From contig CALUZO010000006.1 of the NCBI GenBank assembly GCA_944325305.1, forward strand, positions 1 to 61,502: a stretch of DNA of 61,502 nt. Direction: 5' to 3'. The notes under the pieces were generated by a model, which saw nothing but the letters and a program-made list of their open reading frames with translations, was not told the DNA's origin and did no database searches. The position numbers were made by a program, and so were the translations under genes. Origin of the DNA: an uncultured Rikenellaceae bacterium. GTDB taxonomy: Bacteria; Bacteroidota; Bacteroidia; Bacteroidales; Rikenellaceae. Below are positions 31,643-39,743 of this stretch, piece after piece (positions within the stretch are counted from its first letter, which is position 1; each line of letters starts with the position of its first letter).

Positions 31643-31715
31643 TTGTACTCTTAGATCTATCTATACATACAAATACACGACGTTAGCTATTCACGACTCG
31701 GGGAAGTTGTGAACG
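31622..31715 (-). promoter_or_regulatory. trp attenuator: competing hairpins
   Basis: Minus-strand RNA bases 31697-31689 (gtcgtgaat) can pair over 9 bp with 31630-31622 (attcacgac), which includes the terminator loop and start of its 3' arm; this would break the terminator. The same segment can instead pair through gtgaa (31694-31690) with ttcac (31713-31709) just after the Trp codons. A ribosome stalled on the Trp codons would cover the second partner, freeing the antiterminator. A ribosome at the leader stop would cover 31689-31697 and allow termination. A second segment, cgtcgtg at 31682-31676, can also reach the terminator arm. Confidence 0.75.
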
Positions 31716-31751
31716 CCACCACCAATATGTATTTGCACAGAAAGTATTCAT
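31683..31751 (-). CDS. trpL: trp operon leader peptide with three consecutive Trp codons
   Basis: A 22-codon ORF on the minus strand starts at ATG 31751 and ends TAA at 31683-31685. It encodes MNTFCANTYWWWRSQ and seven more residues. Codons 10-12 are TGG TGG TGG (31716-31724). It lies about 12 bases after the predicted transcription start and 41 bases before the terminator stem. Three adjacent Trp codons in a 22-codon ORF placed exactly between promoter and trp terminator are very unlikely by chance. Its role would be ribosome stalling when charged tRNA-Trp is scarce, as in E. coli trpL, to which it shows no sequence similarity beyond the Trp run. Confidence 0.85.
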   Translation of the reverse strand: MNTFCANTYWWWRSQLPRVVNS

Positions 31752-31769
31752 TTCGGTAACTGTATGTCG

Positions 31770-31800
31770 CAAATATATCACGTTAATCAATCAAATCAAA
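31770..31800 (-). promoter_or_regulatory. trp operon promoter
   Basis: On the minus strand TTTG at 31800-31797 is followed after 19 bases by TATATTTG at 31777-31770, an exact Bacteroidota -33/-7 match. Transcription would start near 31764, a few bases before the leader ORF. Confidence 0.85.
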
Positions 31801-31849
31801 GTATATTATTAATTTTTTTCAAAAATACTGTTATTGTCCCGCCATGCAT

Positions 31850-31857
31850 TAACTTTG
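31850..31857 (+). promoter_or_regulatory. -7 box (taactttg) for the EEP-family gene
   Basis: This exact TAnnTTTG match lies 48 bases before the ATG at 31906. The only nearby TTG (31834-31836) is too close to be a -33 element. The gene is divergent from the trp promoter. Confidence 0.5.
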
Positions 31858-31905
31858 TAGTGACACGCAACGGCATAAATGACAATACGAGAAAAATCAA
31901 TCGAT

Positions 31906-32967
31906 ATGAAACGTCTGTTCTCCATTTTTCTGATGTTAGGCTGCTTCGCGGCAGTTAGCCTCAACGCAAAAAGCACGGAACTCAAAGTCTTCCAAATCAA
32001 TCTGTGGCACGAAGGCACCAAGGTTCCCGGCGAATATCAGAATATCCTAAACGTAATAGACGAGATTGATGCCGATGTGGTACTGCTCTGTGAAATAAGG
32101 GACTGCAGCGATCGAGACGGTCTGCTCCCGCGCCTGAAAGATGATCTGAGAAAACGCGGAAAGAAGTACTATGGTGGAACGGAGGGCCTTTCTGTCGGCA
32201 TATTAAGCAAAATAGAACCCGAAAAAATCGAAAAATGCGCCATAGTCCCCGGAGACAAGGTGCGACCGATGCTGAAAGCAACACTTACAATCGGCGATCA
32301 ACCAGTATCGCTCTATGCGTGCCATCTCGACTATACCCACTACGAATGCTACATGCCGCGCGGATACAGCGGGACAAGCTGGAAAAAGATTCCTGCGCCC
32401 ATAACCGATGAAAAAGAGGTGCTCGCGGCAAACAGGTTGTCATACCGCGACGAAAGCATCACAGCCTTTATCGAAGAAGCGCAAAAAGATATCGAAAATG
32501 GACGGATCGTCATAATGGGAGGTGATTTCAACGAACCCTCGCATCTCGACTGGCAGACCGACACAAAAGACCTTTTCGACCACAACGGCGCCGTCATCAA
32601 CTGGGATTGTTCCGTCTTGCTCCACGAAGCCGGATTTGTGGACTCGTTCCGCAAAAAATATCCCGATGCCGTGAAGTATCCCGCATTCACCTTCCCGGCC
32701 GGCAACAGGGCGGCCCAGGCAGCCGGACGCGAAAAACTGGCCTGGGCACCCGAAGCCGACGAACGCGACCGAATTGATTTCATTTATTATCATGCTTCGC
32801 CCAAAACGATGACCCTTAAAGATTGCATAATAGTGGGCCCGGCTGAAACAGTACTTAGAGGGAAAATAGTGGCGGCTGATTCTAAAGACAAGTTCCTCAC
32901 GCCACAAAGCGTCTGGCCCTCCGATCATAAAGCCAACCTGGTCACTTTCAGAATAAAAACAAAGTAG
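31906..32967 (+). CDS. Secreted endonuclease/exonuclease/phosphatase family protein
   Basis: This 353-residue exported hydrolase belongs to the EEP (DNase I-like) superfamily. The start at 31906 gives a signal peptide, MKRLFSIFLMLGCFAAVSLN; the frame opens nine codons earlier. Active-site motifs occur in order: LKVFQINLWH, VVLLCEIRD (metal Glu), YACHLDY (His), VIMGGDFNEPSH (Asp/Asn), RIDFIYYH and WPSDHKANLVTF (Asp-His). The fold cleaves phosphodiester or phosphomonoester bonds in nucleic acids, lipids or inositol phosphates, and the substrate cannot be told here. It stands alone. Confidence 0.87.
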   Translation: MKRLFSIFLMLGCFAAVSLNAKSTELKVFQINLWHEGTKVPGEYQNILNVIDEIDADVVLLCEIRDCSDRDGLLPRLKDDLRKRGKKYYGGTEGLSVGILSKIEPEKIEKCAIVPGDKVRPMLKATLTIGDQPVSLYACHLDYTHYECYMPRGYSGTSWKKIPAPITDEKEVLAANRLSYRDESITAFIEEAQKDIENGRIVIMGGDFNEPSHLDWQTDTKDLFDHNGAVINWDCSVLLHEAGFVDSFRKKYPDAVKYPAFTFPAGNRAAQAAGREKLAWAPEADERDRIDFIYYHASPKTMTLKDCIIVGPAETVLRGKIVAADSKDKFLTPQSVWPSDHKANLVTFRIKTK

Positions 32968-33354
32968 GACAAAGTCTGCCAAAAGTTCAGCGATTCTGCA
33001 GCGAATGGCCCGGCAGAGACCTATCATAGATACGGTTCCGGAGTGTTGCAATTACAGACTCAACCGACAGTACATAAGTCTTGACCCGAGACATACTGGC
33101 CGAATATTACAAGAGACGAAAGTGACAGCGTTCAGGGAGCAACCATTCAAGATATTGCCGTGCAAGCAGGCTTGATTTGAATATTCCGCATAAATTCTGA
33201 CCATTGCTCCGCCCTGGAAGCATATACGCATTACGCCCCCCTCCCTTCTCAAACCGATTCGCACCGGGCCGGGAATCAGCGTATCTTAAAAATCAATGGT
33301 CATAAAATTCCTCCTCAATCAAAAGAAATATCTGTAAACTCATACGTTTATTCG
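32968..33354. other. Gap before the second AraC gene
   Basis: No supported gene. A short minus-strand frame at 33052-33264 lacks protein-like composition. A plus-strand fragment near 33142-33180 reads IQDIAVQAGLI before a stop, faintly like an AraC helix, but it is too short to call. Confidence 0.35.
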
Positions 33355-33362
33355 TATTTTTG
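33355..33362 (+). promoter_or_regulatory. -7 box (tatttttg) for the AraC gene
   Basis: This TAnnTTTG match lies 22 bases before the ATG at 33385. The -33 region reads tctg rather than TTG. Confidence 0.5.
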
Positions 33363-33384
33363 TATATTACAACAAAATTTAAAC

Positions 33385-34245
33385 ATGGCGACCTCAGGCA
33401 GATACTCCGAAAAAAGTTTCGACAATTTCCATATTTATACGGATGTCGCACATCTGCCAATGGGCGAAAAAGCCACCTATGTAAACGAGGGCTTCACCGG
33501 TATATGTACCGGCGGAGATGCAGTCATAGAAGTCTGCTCCACACCCTGCCGTATTTCCAAGGGAGATCTTGTGGCAATCTTGCCGCTGCAGCTTACATCC
33601 ATACACGATATAAGCAATGACTTCCGGATAACCTTTTTCAAGGTCGAGAAAGAACTCTTCCTGGATGTCATGAACGGCACATGCCGATTGACTCCCGACT
33701 TTTTCTTCTACATGCGCCATAATTTCAGGTACCATCTGAACGAAACCGAAATATCCAGATTCCTGAACTACACAGAACTCATCCGCAATCATGTGGAAGA
33801 AAAAAAGAGCATTTACAAAAAAGAGACCGTCATAAATCTTTTGCGCATATTCTATTGGGATCTGTTCGTGCATTACAAGGAAGATGTCAATGCGCAAAAG
33901 TCCATGCGTTGTACCAACAAAGAAAAGATTGCGTTCAGATTCGCCATGCTTATAGTAGAGCATCACCGGGAAACGCGTGAAGTGGCATTTTATGCCAACA
34001 GATTATGCATCTCCCCAAAATACCTTACCATGGTAATGCAACAGGTGAACGGACAATCGGCAAGCCAATGCATTACCGAATATGTGATAATGGAGATAAA
34101 AGCCTTACTTCGCAACGGAGAACTCGACATAAAGGACGTGGTAAGGCAAACAGGCTTCTCAAGTCAAACAGCACTCTCAGCCTTTTTCCGCCGCCACACA
34201 GGCATGTCTCCTTCCGAATACAGGGAATCAATACATCTGCTTTGA
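33385..34245 (+). CDS. AraC family transcriptional regulator
   Basis: This 286-residue regulator has an N-terminal cupin-like sensor (EGFTGICTGGDAVIEVC, KGDLVAILPLQLTSIHDIS) and a C-terminal double helix-turn-helix. The first helix pair is in VAFYANRLCISPKYLTMVMQ and the second in IKDVVRQTGFSSQTALSAFFRRHTGMSPSEYR. It resembles the Bacteroidota AraC group that often controls a neighbouring transport or enzyme gene. Here no gene follows for about a kilobase, so the target is unknown. It might be the divergent or upstream EEP gene, or a distant one. Confidence 0.92.
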   Translation: MATSGRYSEKSFDNFHIYTDVAHLPMGEKATYVNEGFTGICTGGDAVIEVCSTPCRISKGDLVAILPLQLTSIHDISNDFRITFFKVEKELFLDVMNGTCRLTPDFFFYMRHNFRYHLNETEISRFLNYTELIRNHVEEKKSIYKKETVINLLRIFYWDLFVHYKEDVNAQKSMRCTNKEKIAFRFAMLIVEHHRETREVAFYANRLCISPKYLTMVMQQVNGQSASQCITEYVIMEIKALLRNGELDIKDVVRQTGFSSQTALSAFFRRHTGMSPSEYRESIHLL

Positions 34246-34267
34246 AGTTGCTTTCGGTAGGTTTTAC

Positions 34268-34280
34268 GCCCGGTCCGGGC
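34268..34280 (+). terminator. Short GC hairpin after the AraC gene
   Basis: gcccgg, one base, ccgggc, starting 23 bases after the stop. The following sequence (atttgg) is a poor T-run, so this is a weak terminator candidate only. Confidence 0.25.
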
Positions 34281-34492
34281 ATTTGGCGGACCATACAACT
34301 AAGGTTTCAACCCAAAAAGTCAGCGCGACCAGGACCGAATGGACATTGATCCTCCATCTAATTTCCACATTCCATTATCGCATATCACGCGGCATGCAAA
34401 ATTTAATGAATAGCGATGCACCTCTCATGCAGTCCACATGCAACCCATTAGATTGACTATGATCTGTTCAAGTAAGAAATTGCCTGTCGATC

Positions 34493-34666
34493 ATGCAGCA
34501 ACGACCGAAAACAGACAACCGGAGCCTCGCCAAACGAGCAACGGAAATCATTCTCAAAAAGATGGAAGAGGGAAAATATCAGAAAAGATTATCCCCGACT
34601 CTTTCGGGCCCATCGTTTTACAGTCGCAAACAACTTAAAGACAAGATAAGAGAACTCTCACGATAG
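34493..34666 (+). CDS. Possible small basic protein (57 residues)
   Basis: An ATG at 34493 opens a 57-codon frame ending TAG at 34664-34666. It encodes a lysine/arginine-rich helical peptide with SLAKRATEIILKKMEEGKYQ and ending SFYSRKQLKDKIRELSR. The amphipathic pattern and regular codon use look like protein. There is no promoter match and no recognised family. It may be a genuine small protein, or the tail of a decayed gene. Confidence 0.4.
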   Translation: MQQRPKTDNRSLAKRATEIILKKMEEGKYQKRLSPTLSGPSFYSRKQLKDKIRELSR

Positions 34667-34738
34667 TCTGCCAACTCCTTTTGCAGACAGAATGATACAT
34701 AAAACCCAACCCTCTGAAGATTTGTTCCCGTGTCTGCC

Positions 34739-34999
34739 CTAAATGATTTCATTTTTAAACCACGGATCCGAGTTTCGATTTAGCGTATTAATATATTGTT
34801 GACATTCTTCAGCAATTGCGTCTGTATAAGGAACTGAATTACATACATAACAAAAGTTATCATATTTTTGTTCCAAATAGTTCTGACTAACCCGAAAACC
34901 GCAGAAAAACGACGATAATTTTAATCCACAAAAGCGAACACACGATGTAAGTCGCTGAACAACAAACCAATACACACAAAGAAAATCTTCATAATCCAA
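34739..34999 (-). CDS. Doubtful AT-rich ORF, possibly a decayed secreted protein
   Basis: This 86-codon frame has lower GC than its surroundings. Its second half (NYLEQKYDNFCYVCNSVPYT, then ECQQYINTLNRNSDPWFKNE) looks like protein, but the first half is unusually Cys/Phe-rich. In the next frame, a start just upstream reads MKIFFVCIGLLFS, like a signal peptide, before a stop. A frameshifted small secreted protein is one reading. It overlaps a possible sRNA on the other strand. I do not recognise a family. Confidence 0.25.
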   Translation of the reverse strand: MDYEDFLCVYWFVVQRLTSCVRFCGLKLSSFFCGFRVSQNYLEQKYDNFCYVCNSVPYTDAIAEECQQYINTLNRNSDPWFKNEII

Positions 35000-35091
35000 A
35001 CTTAGTCATAACAAATTTTCCGTATCTGCTGCTGGGGTAAGGCAGATACGGAGTCCGACAGAAAGAGATGATCTTTCTGTCGGTTTTTTTT
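34863..35091 (+). ncRNA. Candidate small RNA with tandem hairpins and terminator
   Basis: A -7 box TATTTTTG (34863-34870) precedes a gene-free stretch. It ends in a 10-bp hairpin, ccgtatctgc / gcagatacgg (35020-35051), and then, three bases later, a perfect 11-bp hairpin, ccgacagaaag / ctttctgtcgg (35055-35083), followed by eight T. No coding gene on the plus strand would need this terminator. The transcript would be about 210 bases. I recognise no RNA family and the promoter lacks a -33 TTG. Confidence 0.35.
35055..35091 (+). terminator. Strong Rho-independent terminator
   Basis: A perfect 11-bp stem with a 7-base loop and eight T. It ends an unidentified plus-strand transcript and insulates the tRNA-Pro promoter that follows. 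Confidence 0.85.
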
Positions 35092-35158
35092 ACATATCCG
35101 AGCCATAATCAAATATAAATATATGCGGCTTCATTTTAACGGAATAAGCATTATGTTC

Positions 35159-35211
35159 TTGTCAAGATAAAAAAATTGAATTATATTTGCACCGCTATTA
35201 TCGAATAGCGG
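35159..35211 (+). promoter_or_regulatory. tRNA-Pro promoter and leader hairpin
   Basis: TTG at 35159-35161, 20 bases, then TATATTTG at 35182-35189. Directly after it, ccgctatt-atcg-aatagcgg (35192-35211) forms a perfect 8-bp hairpin that would sit at the 5' end of the precursor. Confidence 0.8.
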
Positions 35212-35260
35212 AAGTCAAACATCGTAAAGATCAAGTTTTGCATTTGATATTCCTGCAATT

Positions 35261-35335
35261 CGGGGTGTAGTTCAGTCCGGTTAGAATGTTGGTCTGGGGG
35301 ACCAAAGGTCGCTGGTTCGAGTCCAGTCACCCCGA
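35261..35335 (+). tRNA. tRNA-Pro (anticodon GGG)
   Basis: A full cloverleaf can be folded. The acceptor is cggggtg / caccccg with discriminator A. The D arm contains gttc...gaat. The anticodon stem is ttggt / accaa with loop ctGGGgg, and the T arm is gctgg-ttcgagt-ccagt. CCA is not encoded. It has its own promoter and terminator. Confidence 0.95.
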
Positions 35336-35340
35336 CGGAT

Positions 35341-35374
35341 AAAAGACTGTCGTGATTTTTCGCGACAGTCTTTT
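35341..35374 (+). terminator. Terminator of tRNA-Pro
   Basis: A 12-bp stem, aaaagactgtcg / cgacagtctttt, with a 10-base loop, starting 5 bases after the tRNA. The A/T arms make it usable on either strand. Confidence 0.85.
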
Positions 35375-36175
35375 ATTATTTCCAGAATAGTGCAGCAACG
35401 TAATTACCGTACTCAAGAATTCACGCACCATATATCCATTATCAATGCACTTCAATACCAATCTGTCTTGACATAAAGCATAACACAACACCTTGCAAAA
35501 CGTGCACGTGCCACTATTCAACCCTGAATCGGATCGCGCATGAGAACAATGGCAAACGTACACCGACAGCAACACTGAACCTCTCTATCCGGTAAATAGA
35601 GGCAAGACCATACCGCTGCCTCGACTAATATAATCTTAAAAAATATACGATTCCGGCATCAAACCATGATGCGCTCTTTATTGCCTCATTCTGCATAATG
35701 AAGAAGCCGTAGCAGCGCAACGGCTGTTATGTAAATTACAACAAGACATAAGGCAATCTGCATATTTTACCGTATCCTTCGGTTAGCGATTCATTTTGTG
35801 TCTGCCTGCCCCCTGTTTATCTTACAGCCTTACGCCAATATTATTCAGACAGCTGTCCGTCATTAGATGCGGCCATTCATCCGTTGACCTCGCTATCCTT
35901 CATAAACGTCACAATGCGAATGATGCTGGAAAGAGCATTTCATTACAGTCTATTCTTCCACTGCCCGATAGTTAATGTAGTTTTGAGTGACATGCAAAAG
36001 AGTCATATCGTATACACGTTTTCGGACATTTTCTCAGCTCACGACCTACATCAGGTCTCTCCACATTGCTTGCAAAACACGCATTAAGCCACAAGCTATA
36101 AACTCATATAGCCTCTATCAGCTACGTCCCAACGAAACAATTTTTCAATTTTCAGATTCAATCCAATAAAAAAAC
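35375..36175. other. Long gene-free region after tRNA-Pro
   Basis: About 800 bases without a convincing gene on either strand. Small hairpins occur (ctctat / atagag near 35585-35602; gccgt / acggc near 35708-35727), but none with a promoter or T-run. It may hold decayed sequence or an RNA I cannot recognise. Confidence 0.4.
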
Positions 36176-36203
36176 GGACCGACTCCGGGCTTGGAATCGG
36201 TCC
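36176..36203 (-). terminator. Terminator of the efflux operon
   Basis: On the minus strand the hairpin ggaccgattcc / ggagtcggtcc, with one mismatch, is followed by gttttttt. It lies 46 bases after the stop of the TolC-like gene. Confidence 0.85.
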
Positions 36204-36248
36204 ATTTGTAACATTCGTCTTTATAATCAGACTCCAGACAAACTCTCC

Positions 36249-37760
36249 CTACTCGATCGGACGGCCTGTCTTGAAGTCGTAAAAGGTTTGCCTCATAAGG
36301 TCGGCTATCGACAATTGATACGACGTGAATGCACTCAGATGCGACAGATATGCATTATTGAGACGTTCGCGGTCGAGAGTCATCGTCTGGCTGTCAATAT
36401 CGCCGTCGTAAAAACGCTTAAGAGTAATCTCGAAACTCTTCTCGGCCACCATAAGACTCTTCTCAAGAATCTGCAGGCGCTTCAGATTAATATTGATGCT
36501 GGCGACCAGGTTGCGGACTTCGCGGGCGATATCGCGTTTATTCTGCTCCTGGCTAAGGAGGCTTTGTTCCAGACGAGCCTCACTGATTTTAACCCTAGCC
36601 TTGTTCTGCCCCCAGTCGATAATCGGAACACTGATCGTAAGACCTATATTGTAACTCATGGGACGGTCCGAGAAATTATTGAACATATCCGACAAGGAAT
36701 TCCCGTACGAATAGCTGAATGGGCTTTTATCGGTTCCCATTTTACCGAATTCAGCGACGAGCGAAGCCTGCGGCATTCCTTCGGCTTTCTGCTGTTTCAG
36801 ATTCAGGCGATTCTGCTCTATGACTATCTCCTGTTCACGTATTTCGAGCCGGTTTTCGAGTGCCAGTTTCACTGCGAGAGCCTCGTCAATATCAACAATA
36901 TCGTATGACAGGTCATTCTGCAAAACGACACTGTCGGCTTCGTTAAGTTGCAAAAGATCTTTAAAAGCACTCGTAGTTTCCAGTTCATCCAAGACAGCCT
37001 GATCGTAACTGCTCTGAACCTCAGCCAGATCGACCTCCATCTGCAATGCATCCACTTCGCGGATAAGCCCTGCTTCGTATTTTTGAGTAGCCATCTCGTA
37101 AGCCTCCTGCTGACGCTGAAGATTCAGCTTGGCTATCTCCGTACGCTTTTGACTGGCCAGAAGGTTATAATAAGAACTGCTGACGGAATACACCAGGTCC
37201 AGTTCGTTGCGTTTATACGATTTGGTCGCCTGTTCGTAATCGAGTTTGGCGCGAGTGAGATCGGCTTTCAAGGCATTATAGCCATAAAGAGCGTCGATAG
37301 GCTGGCTCAAACCGAACTTGACGTCCAATATTCCGTTGCGGTCCTTGAAATTATAGTCGTTGGTCAGGTTGTAACGCGTTCTCAGATAGATCTGGCCGTT
37401 CGTCGGCAGAGGCTGCGTGATCTGCAGGTTCCCCGACATATACAGCGATTTGGACGAAGCAAAATATATTTCGTTTCCTATGATATTCCCCTGATCGTCC
37501 TTTATGGGGGTTGTATTCTGAGAAACGCTTTCATCATACAACGGCAAGGTAGCATCAAAAGTCACCCTTGTTCTGAGTCGTCCTATGGCAACCTTATAGT
37601 TTTGGGTCGCGATCTCCATCGTATATTTCAGGTCCTGCATCCTGTAACTACGCTCTTTTGCCATGTCGATACTTCTATCCAGTGAAAGAAAATAGATCTC
37701 CTCTCCGGATACCGGCACACACGAGACGATCAAAAGTATTGCCGTAATTATTTTTTTCAT
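36249..37760 (-). CDS. TolC family outer membrane efflux protein
   Basis: This 503-residue channel protein has a signal peptide (IITAILLIVSCVPVSG) and two repeats of the outer-membrane efflux fold rich in coiled coil. Examples are SSSYYNLLASQKRTEIAKLN in the first half and QSLLSQEQNKRDIAREVRNL in the second. It should form the trimeric outer-membrane duct of a tripartite pump. It is the last gene of a six-gene minus-strand operon, 20 bases after the ABC ATPase gene, and ends near a terminator. Confidence 0.9.
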   Translation of the reverse strand: MKKIITAILLIVSCVPVSGEEIYFLSLDRSIDMAKERSYRMQDLKYTMEIATQNYKVAIGRLRTRVTFDATLPLYDESVSQNTTPIKDDQGNIIGNEIYFASSKSLYMSGNLQITQPLPTNGQIYLRTRYNLTNDYNFKDRNGILDVKFGLSQPIDALYGYNALKADLTRAKLDYEQATKSYKRNELDLVYSVSSSYYNLLASQKRTEIAKLNLQRQQEAYEMATQKYEAGLIREVDALQMEVDLAEVQSSYDQAVLDELETTSAFKDLLQLNEADSVVLQNDLSYDIVDIDEALAVKLALENRLEIREQEIVIEQNRLNLKQQKAEGMPQASLVAEFGKMGTDKSPFSYSYGNSLSDMFNNFSDRPMSYNIGLTISVPIIDWGQNKARVKISEARLEQSLLSQEQNKRDIAREVRNLVASININLKRLQILEKSLMVAEKSFEITLKRFYDGDIDSQTMTLDRERLNNAYLSHLSAFTSYQLSIADLMRQTFYDFKTGRPIE

Positions 37761-37780
37761 AAGTATATTGTCTTTGGAAA

Positions 37781-38482
37781 TTATTTGGCTATCGTGGGGT
37801 TGGGATTTATGGTATCGGAGGATATCATCCCGTCTTTTATAAAAATGTTGCGGTTAGCGTAATTTGCAATATCCTGTTCATGGGTAATGACGATGATAGT
37901 GTTTCCCTCGCTGTGCAGATCGTGGAAAAGTCTCATCATCTCTTCTCCGGTTTTCGAATCGAGTGCTCCGGTCGGTTCGTCGGCCAGAAGAATGCCTGGA
38001 TTGGTCACCAAAGCCCTTGCAACGGCTACCCTCTGGCGCTGGCCACCGCTGAGTTCGCTCGGTTTATGATCCATCCTGTGTGCAAGCTGCACCCTTTCGA
38101 GAGCCTTTATGGCCCGGTCGTGGCGTTCTGCCGGTGCTACACCGGCATACACCAACGGGAGTTCCACGTTCTGCAACGCATTCAAACGGGGCAGCAGATT
38201 GAAGTTCTGGAAAATGAATCCGATCTCTCGATTGCGCATGGTCGAAAGTTCATCGTCGTCGAAAGCGCTAACGTCGGTGCCGTTAAAGTAATAATGTCCG
38301 CTTGTAGGGGTGTCGAGACATCCCAAGATGTTCATAAGCGTAGATTTGCCAGAGCCGGAAGGGCCCATGATGGCAACGTATTCGTTCTTGTCTATGGCGA
38401 GATTTATTCCCTTCAGAGCAGGAACCACTATGTCATTTCCCAGGGAATAATCCTTAGTCATATTTTTTATTTCGATAAGCAT
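37781..38482 (-). CDS. MacB/LolD-type ABC transporter ATP-binding protein
   Basis: This 233-residue ATPase has Walker [10 protein letters not shown] at 40-48, Q-loop [21 protein letters not shown], signature LSGGQ at 144-148, Walker B ILLADEP at 164-170 with catalytic Glu169, and the H-loop in [11 protein letters not shown]. The sequence is closest to the LolD/MacB group that drives mechanotransmission rather than import. Here the ATPase is separate from the permease, whereas MacB proper is fused. It lies 14 bases after the permease gene. Confidence 0.94.
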   Translation of the reverse strand: MLIEIKNMTKDYSLGNDIVVPALKGINLAIDKNEYVAIMGPSGSGKSTLMNILGCLDTPTSGHYYFNGTDVSAFDDDELSTMRNREIGFIFQNFNLLPRLNALQNVELPLVYAGVAPAERHDRAIKALERVQLAHRMDHKPSELSGGQRQRVAVARALVTNPGILLADEPTGALDSKTGEEMMRLFHDLHSEGNTIIVITHEQDIANYANRNIFIKDGMISSDTINPNPTIAK

Positions 38483-38496
38483 ATTGGTGGCGGTGT

Positions 38497-39735
38497 TTAT
38501 TCGTAACGTATCGAGTCTACAGGTTTAAGATTGGCGGCATTCTTGGCCGGCAGCCATCCGAAACTGATCCCGACTACAACTGAGAATGTAAAAGCGACTA
38601 CAATGGAATAGAGTCTTATGTATGTGCTCACGTCAGTGAACGAAGAGACTACCAGCGAGAGCGTCAGTCCCAGTATGACACCTATAAGTCCGCCGACGAT
38701 ACTTATCACAACAGCTTCGGTGACGAATTGGCTCATAATGTCGGCCTTGCGGGCACCGATAGCGCGGCGAATCCCGATCTCACGTGTACGTTCGGTAACC
38801 GTCGCCAACATGATGTTCATAATTCCTATACCACCCACTACCAACGAGATCGCTGCGATCGCCCCGAGCAGAAGGTTGAAGATCTGACGCTCCTTCTCCT
38901 CCTGTTTAAGCAGTTCGTATGGGATAACTATGTTATAATCCTCCTGTTTCCAGTGATGCCTCTTGAGAATCTCGTCTATGAGTTTCGAGCTTTCCACAAG
39001 TTTTCCGGAACCGTCCATCTGCACGGTTATCTGCTGTATCTGGCTGGTGAGCGTATTCGTAGGCTTGAACCTGTTGAGAAAAGTGGTCAAAGGGATATAG
39101 ACATCGGTATTCATATCGCGTGCAGCCAATTCTCCGACCGTTTCCGTAAAAAGGGTTTTCGACTGGAGTACACCAACTACCTCGAGCCACTGATCTTCTA
39201 TCTTGACCATCTGTCCCAATGGATTCTCGCTCTGAAACAACGAGTTGGCTACACCGGCACCGATAACGCACACCTTGAGTCTTTCATCGTATTGACGTTG
39301 GGTGATGACTTCTCCTTTGTCAACCTTGAGGTTCATCATGGGCAGAAAATCGGCCGTAACCCCTATAACCGTTGATTTGACCGTCTTGTCCGTATACTTG
39401 ACCTCGGCGCTGAGTTCCGCCTGGCCCGCGACCTTATCCACACCAGGCACCACATCCATGATAACAGCTGCATCGTTCAGCGAGAGGCCGGGAGAGAATC
39501 TTGCGCGCACCTCTTCGAGTTCGGCATCCGAAAGGTTCTTCTCTCTGATGATTATATTATTGACCCCGAGATCCTGATATTTAGCAATAGCTTCACGTTT
39601 GGCACCCTCGCCTATCGACAACATGGCAATCACCGAGGCAACCCCGAAAATTATCCCGAGCATCGTCAGGAAAGAGCGCATTTTATGATCGGCGAGTGCG
39701 CGTACCGCAAGTGTTATATTTTCTGAAAACTGCAT
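38497..39735 (-). CDS. MacB-like ABC transporter permease
   Basis: This 412-residue inner-membrane protein has the MacB architecture. One helix at about 20-42 ([20 protein letters not shown]) is followed by a large periplasmic MacB_PCD domain at about 45-270. A C-terminal FtsX domain has three helices, including [33 protein letters not shown]. It should couple ATP hydrolysis to pushing substrates through the periplasmic adaptor and TolC. It is 8 bases downstream of the first-proximal adaptor gene. The substrate (peptide, siderophore or drug) is not indicated. Confidence 0.92.
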   Translation of the reverse strand: MQFSENITLAVRALADHKMRSFLTMLGIIFGVASVIAMLSIGEGAKREAIAKYQDLGVNNIIIREKNLSDAELEEVRARFSPGLSLNDAAVIMDVVPGVDKVAGQAELSAEVKYTDKTVKSTVIGVTADFLPMMNLKVDKGEVITQRQYDERLKVCVIGAGVANSLFQSENPLGQMVKIEDQWLEVVGVLQSKTLFTETVGELAARDMNTDVYIPLTTFLNRFKPTNTLTSQIQQITVQMDGSGKLVESSKLIDEILKRHHWKQEDYNIVIPYELLKQEEKERQIFNLLLGAIAAISLVVGGIGIMNIMLATVTERTREIGIRRAIGARKADIMSQFVTEAVVISIVGGLIGVILGLTLSLVVSSFTDVSTYIRLYSIVVAFTFSVVVGISFGWLPAKNAANLKPVDSIRYE

Positions 39736-39743
39736 ATTCCGTA

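Noticed and set aside
33142..33180. Fragment IQDIAVQAGLI resembling an AraC helix
   Set aside because: It is too short and has no supporting sequence on either side; chance similarity is likely.
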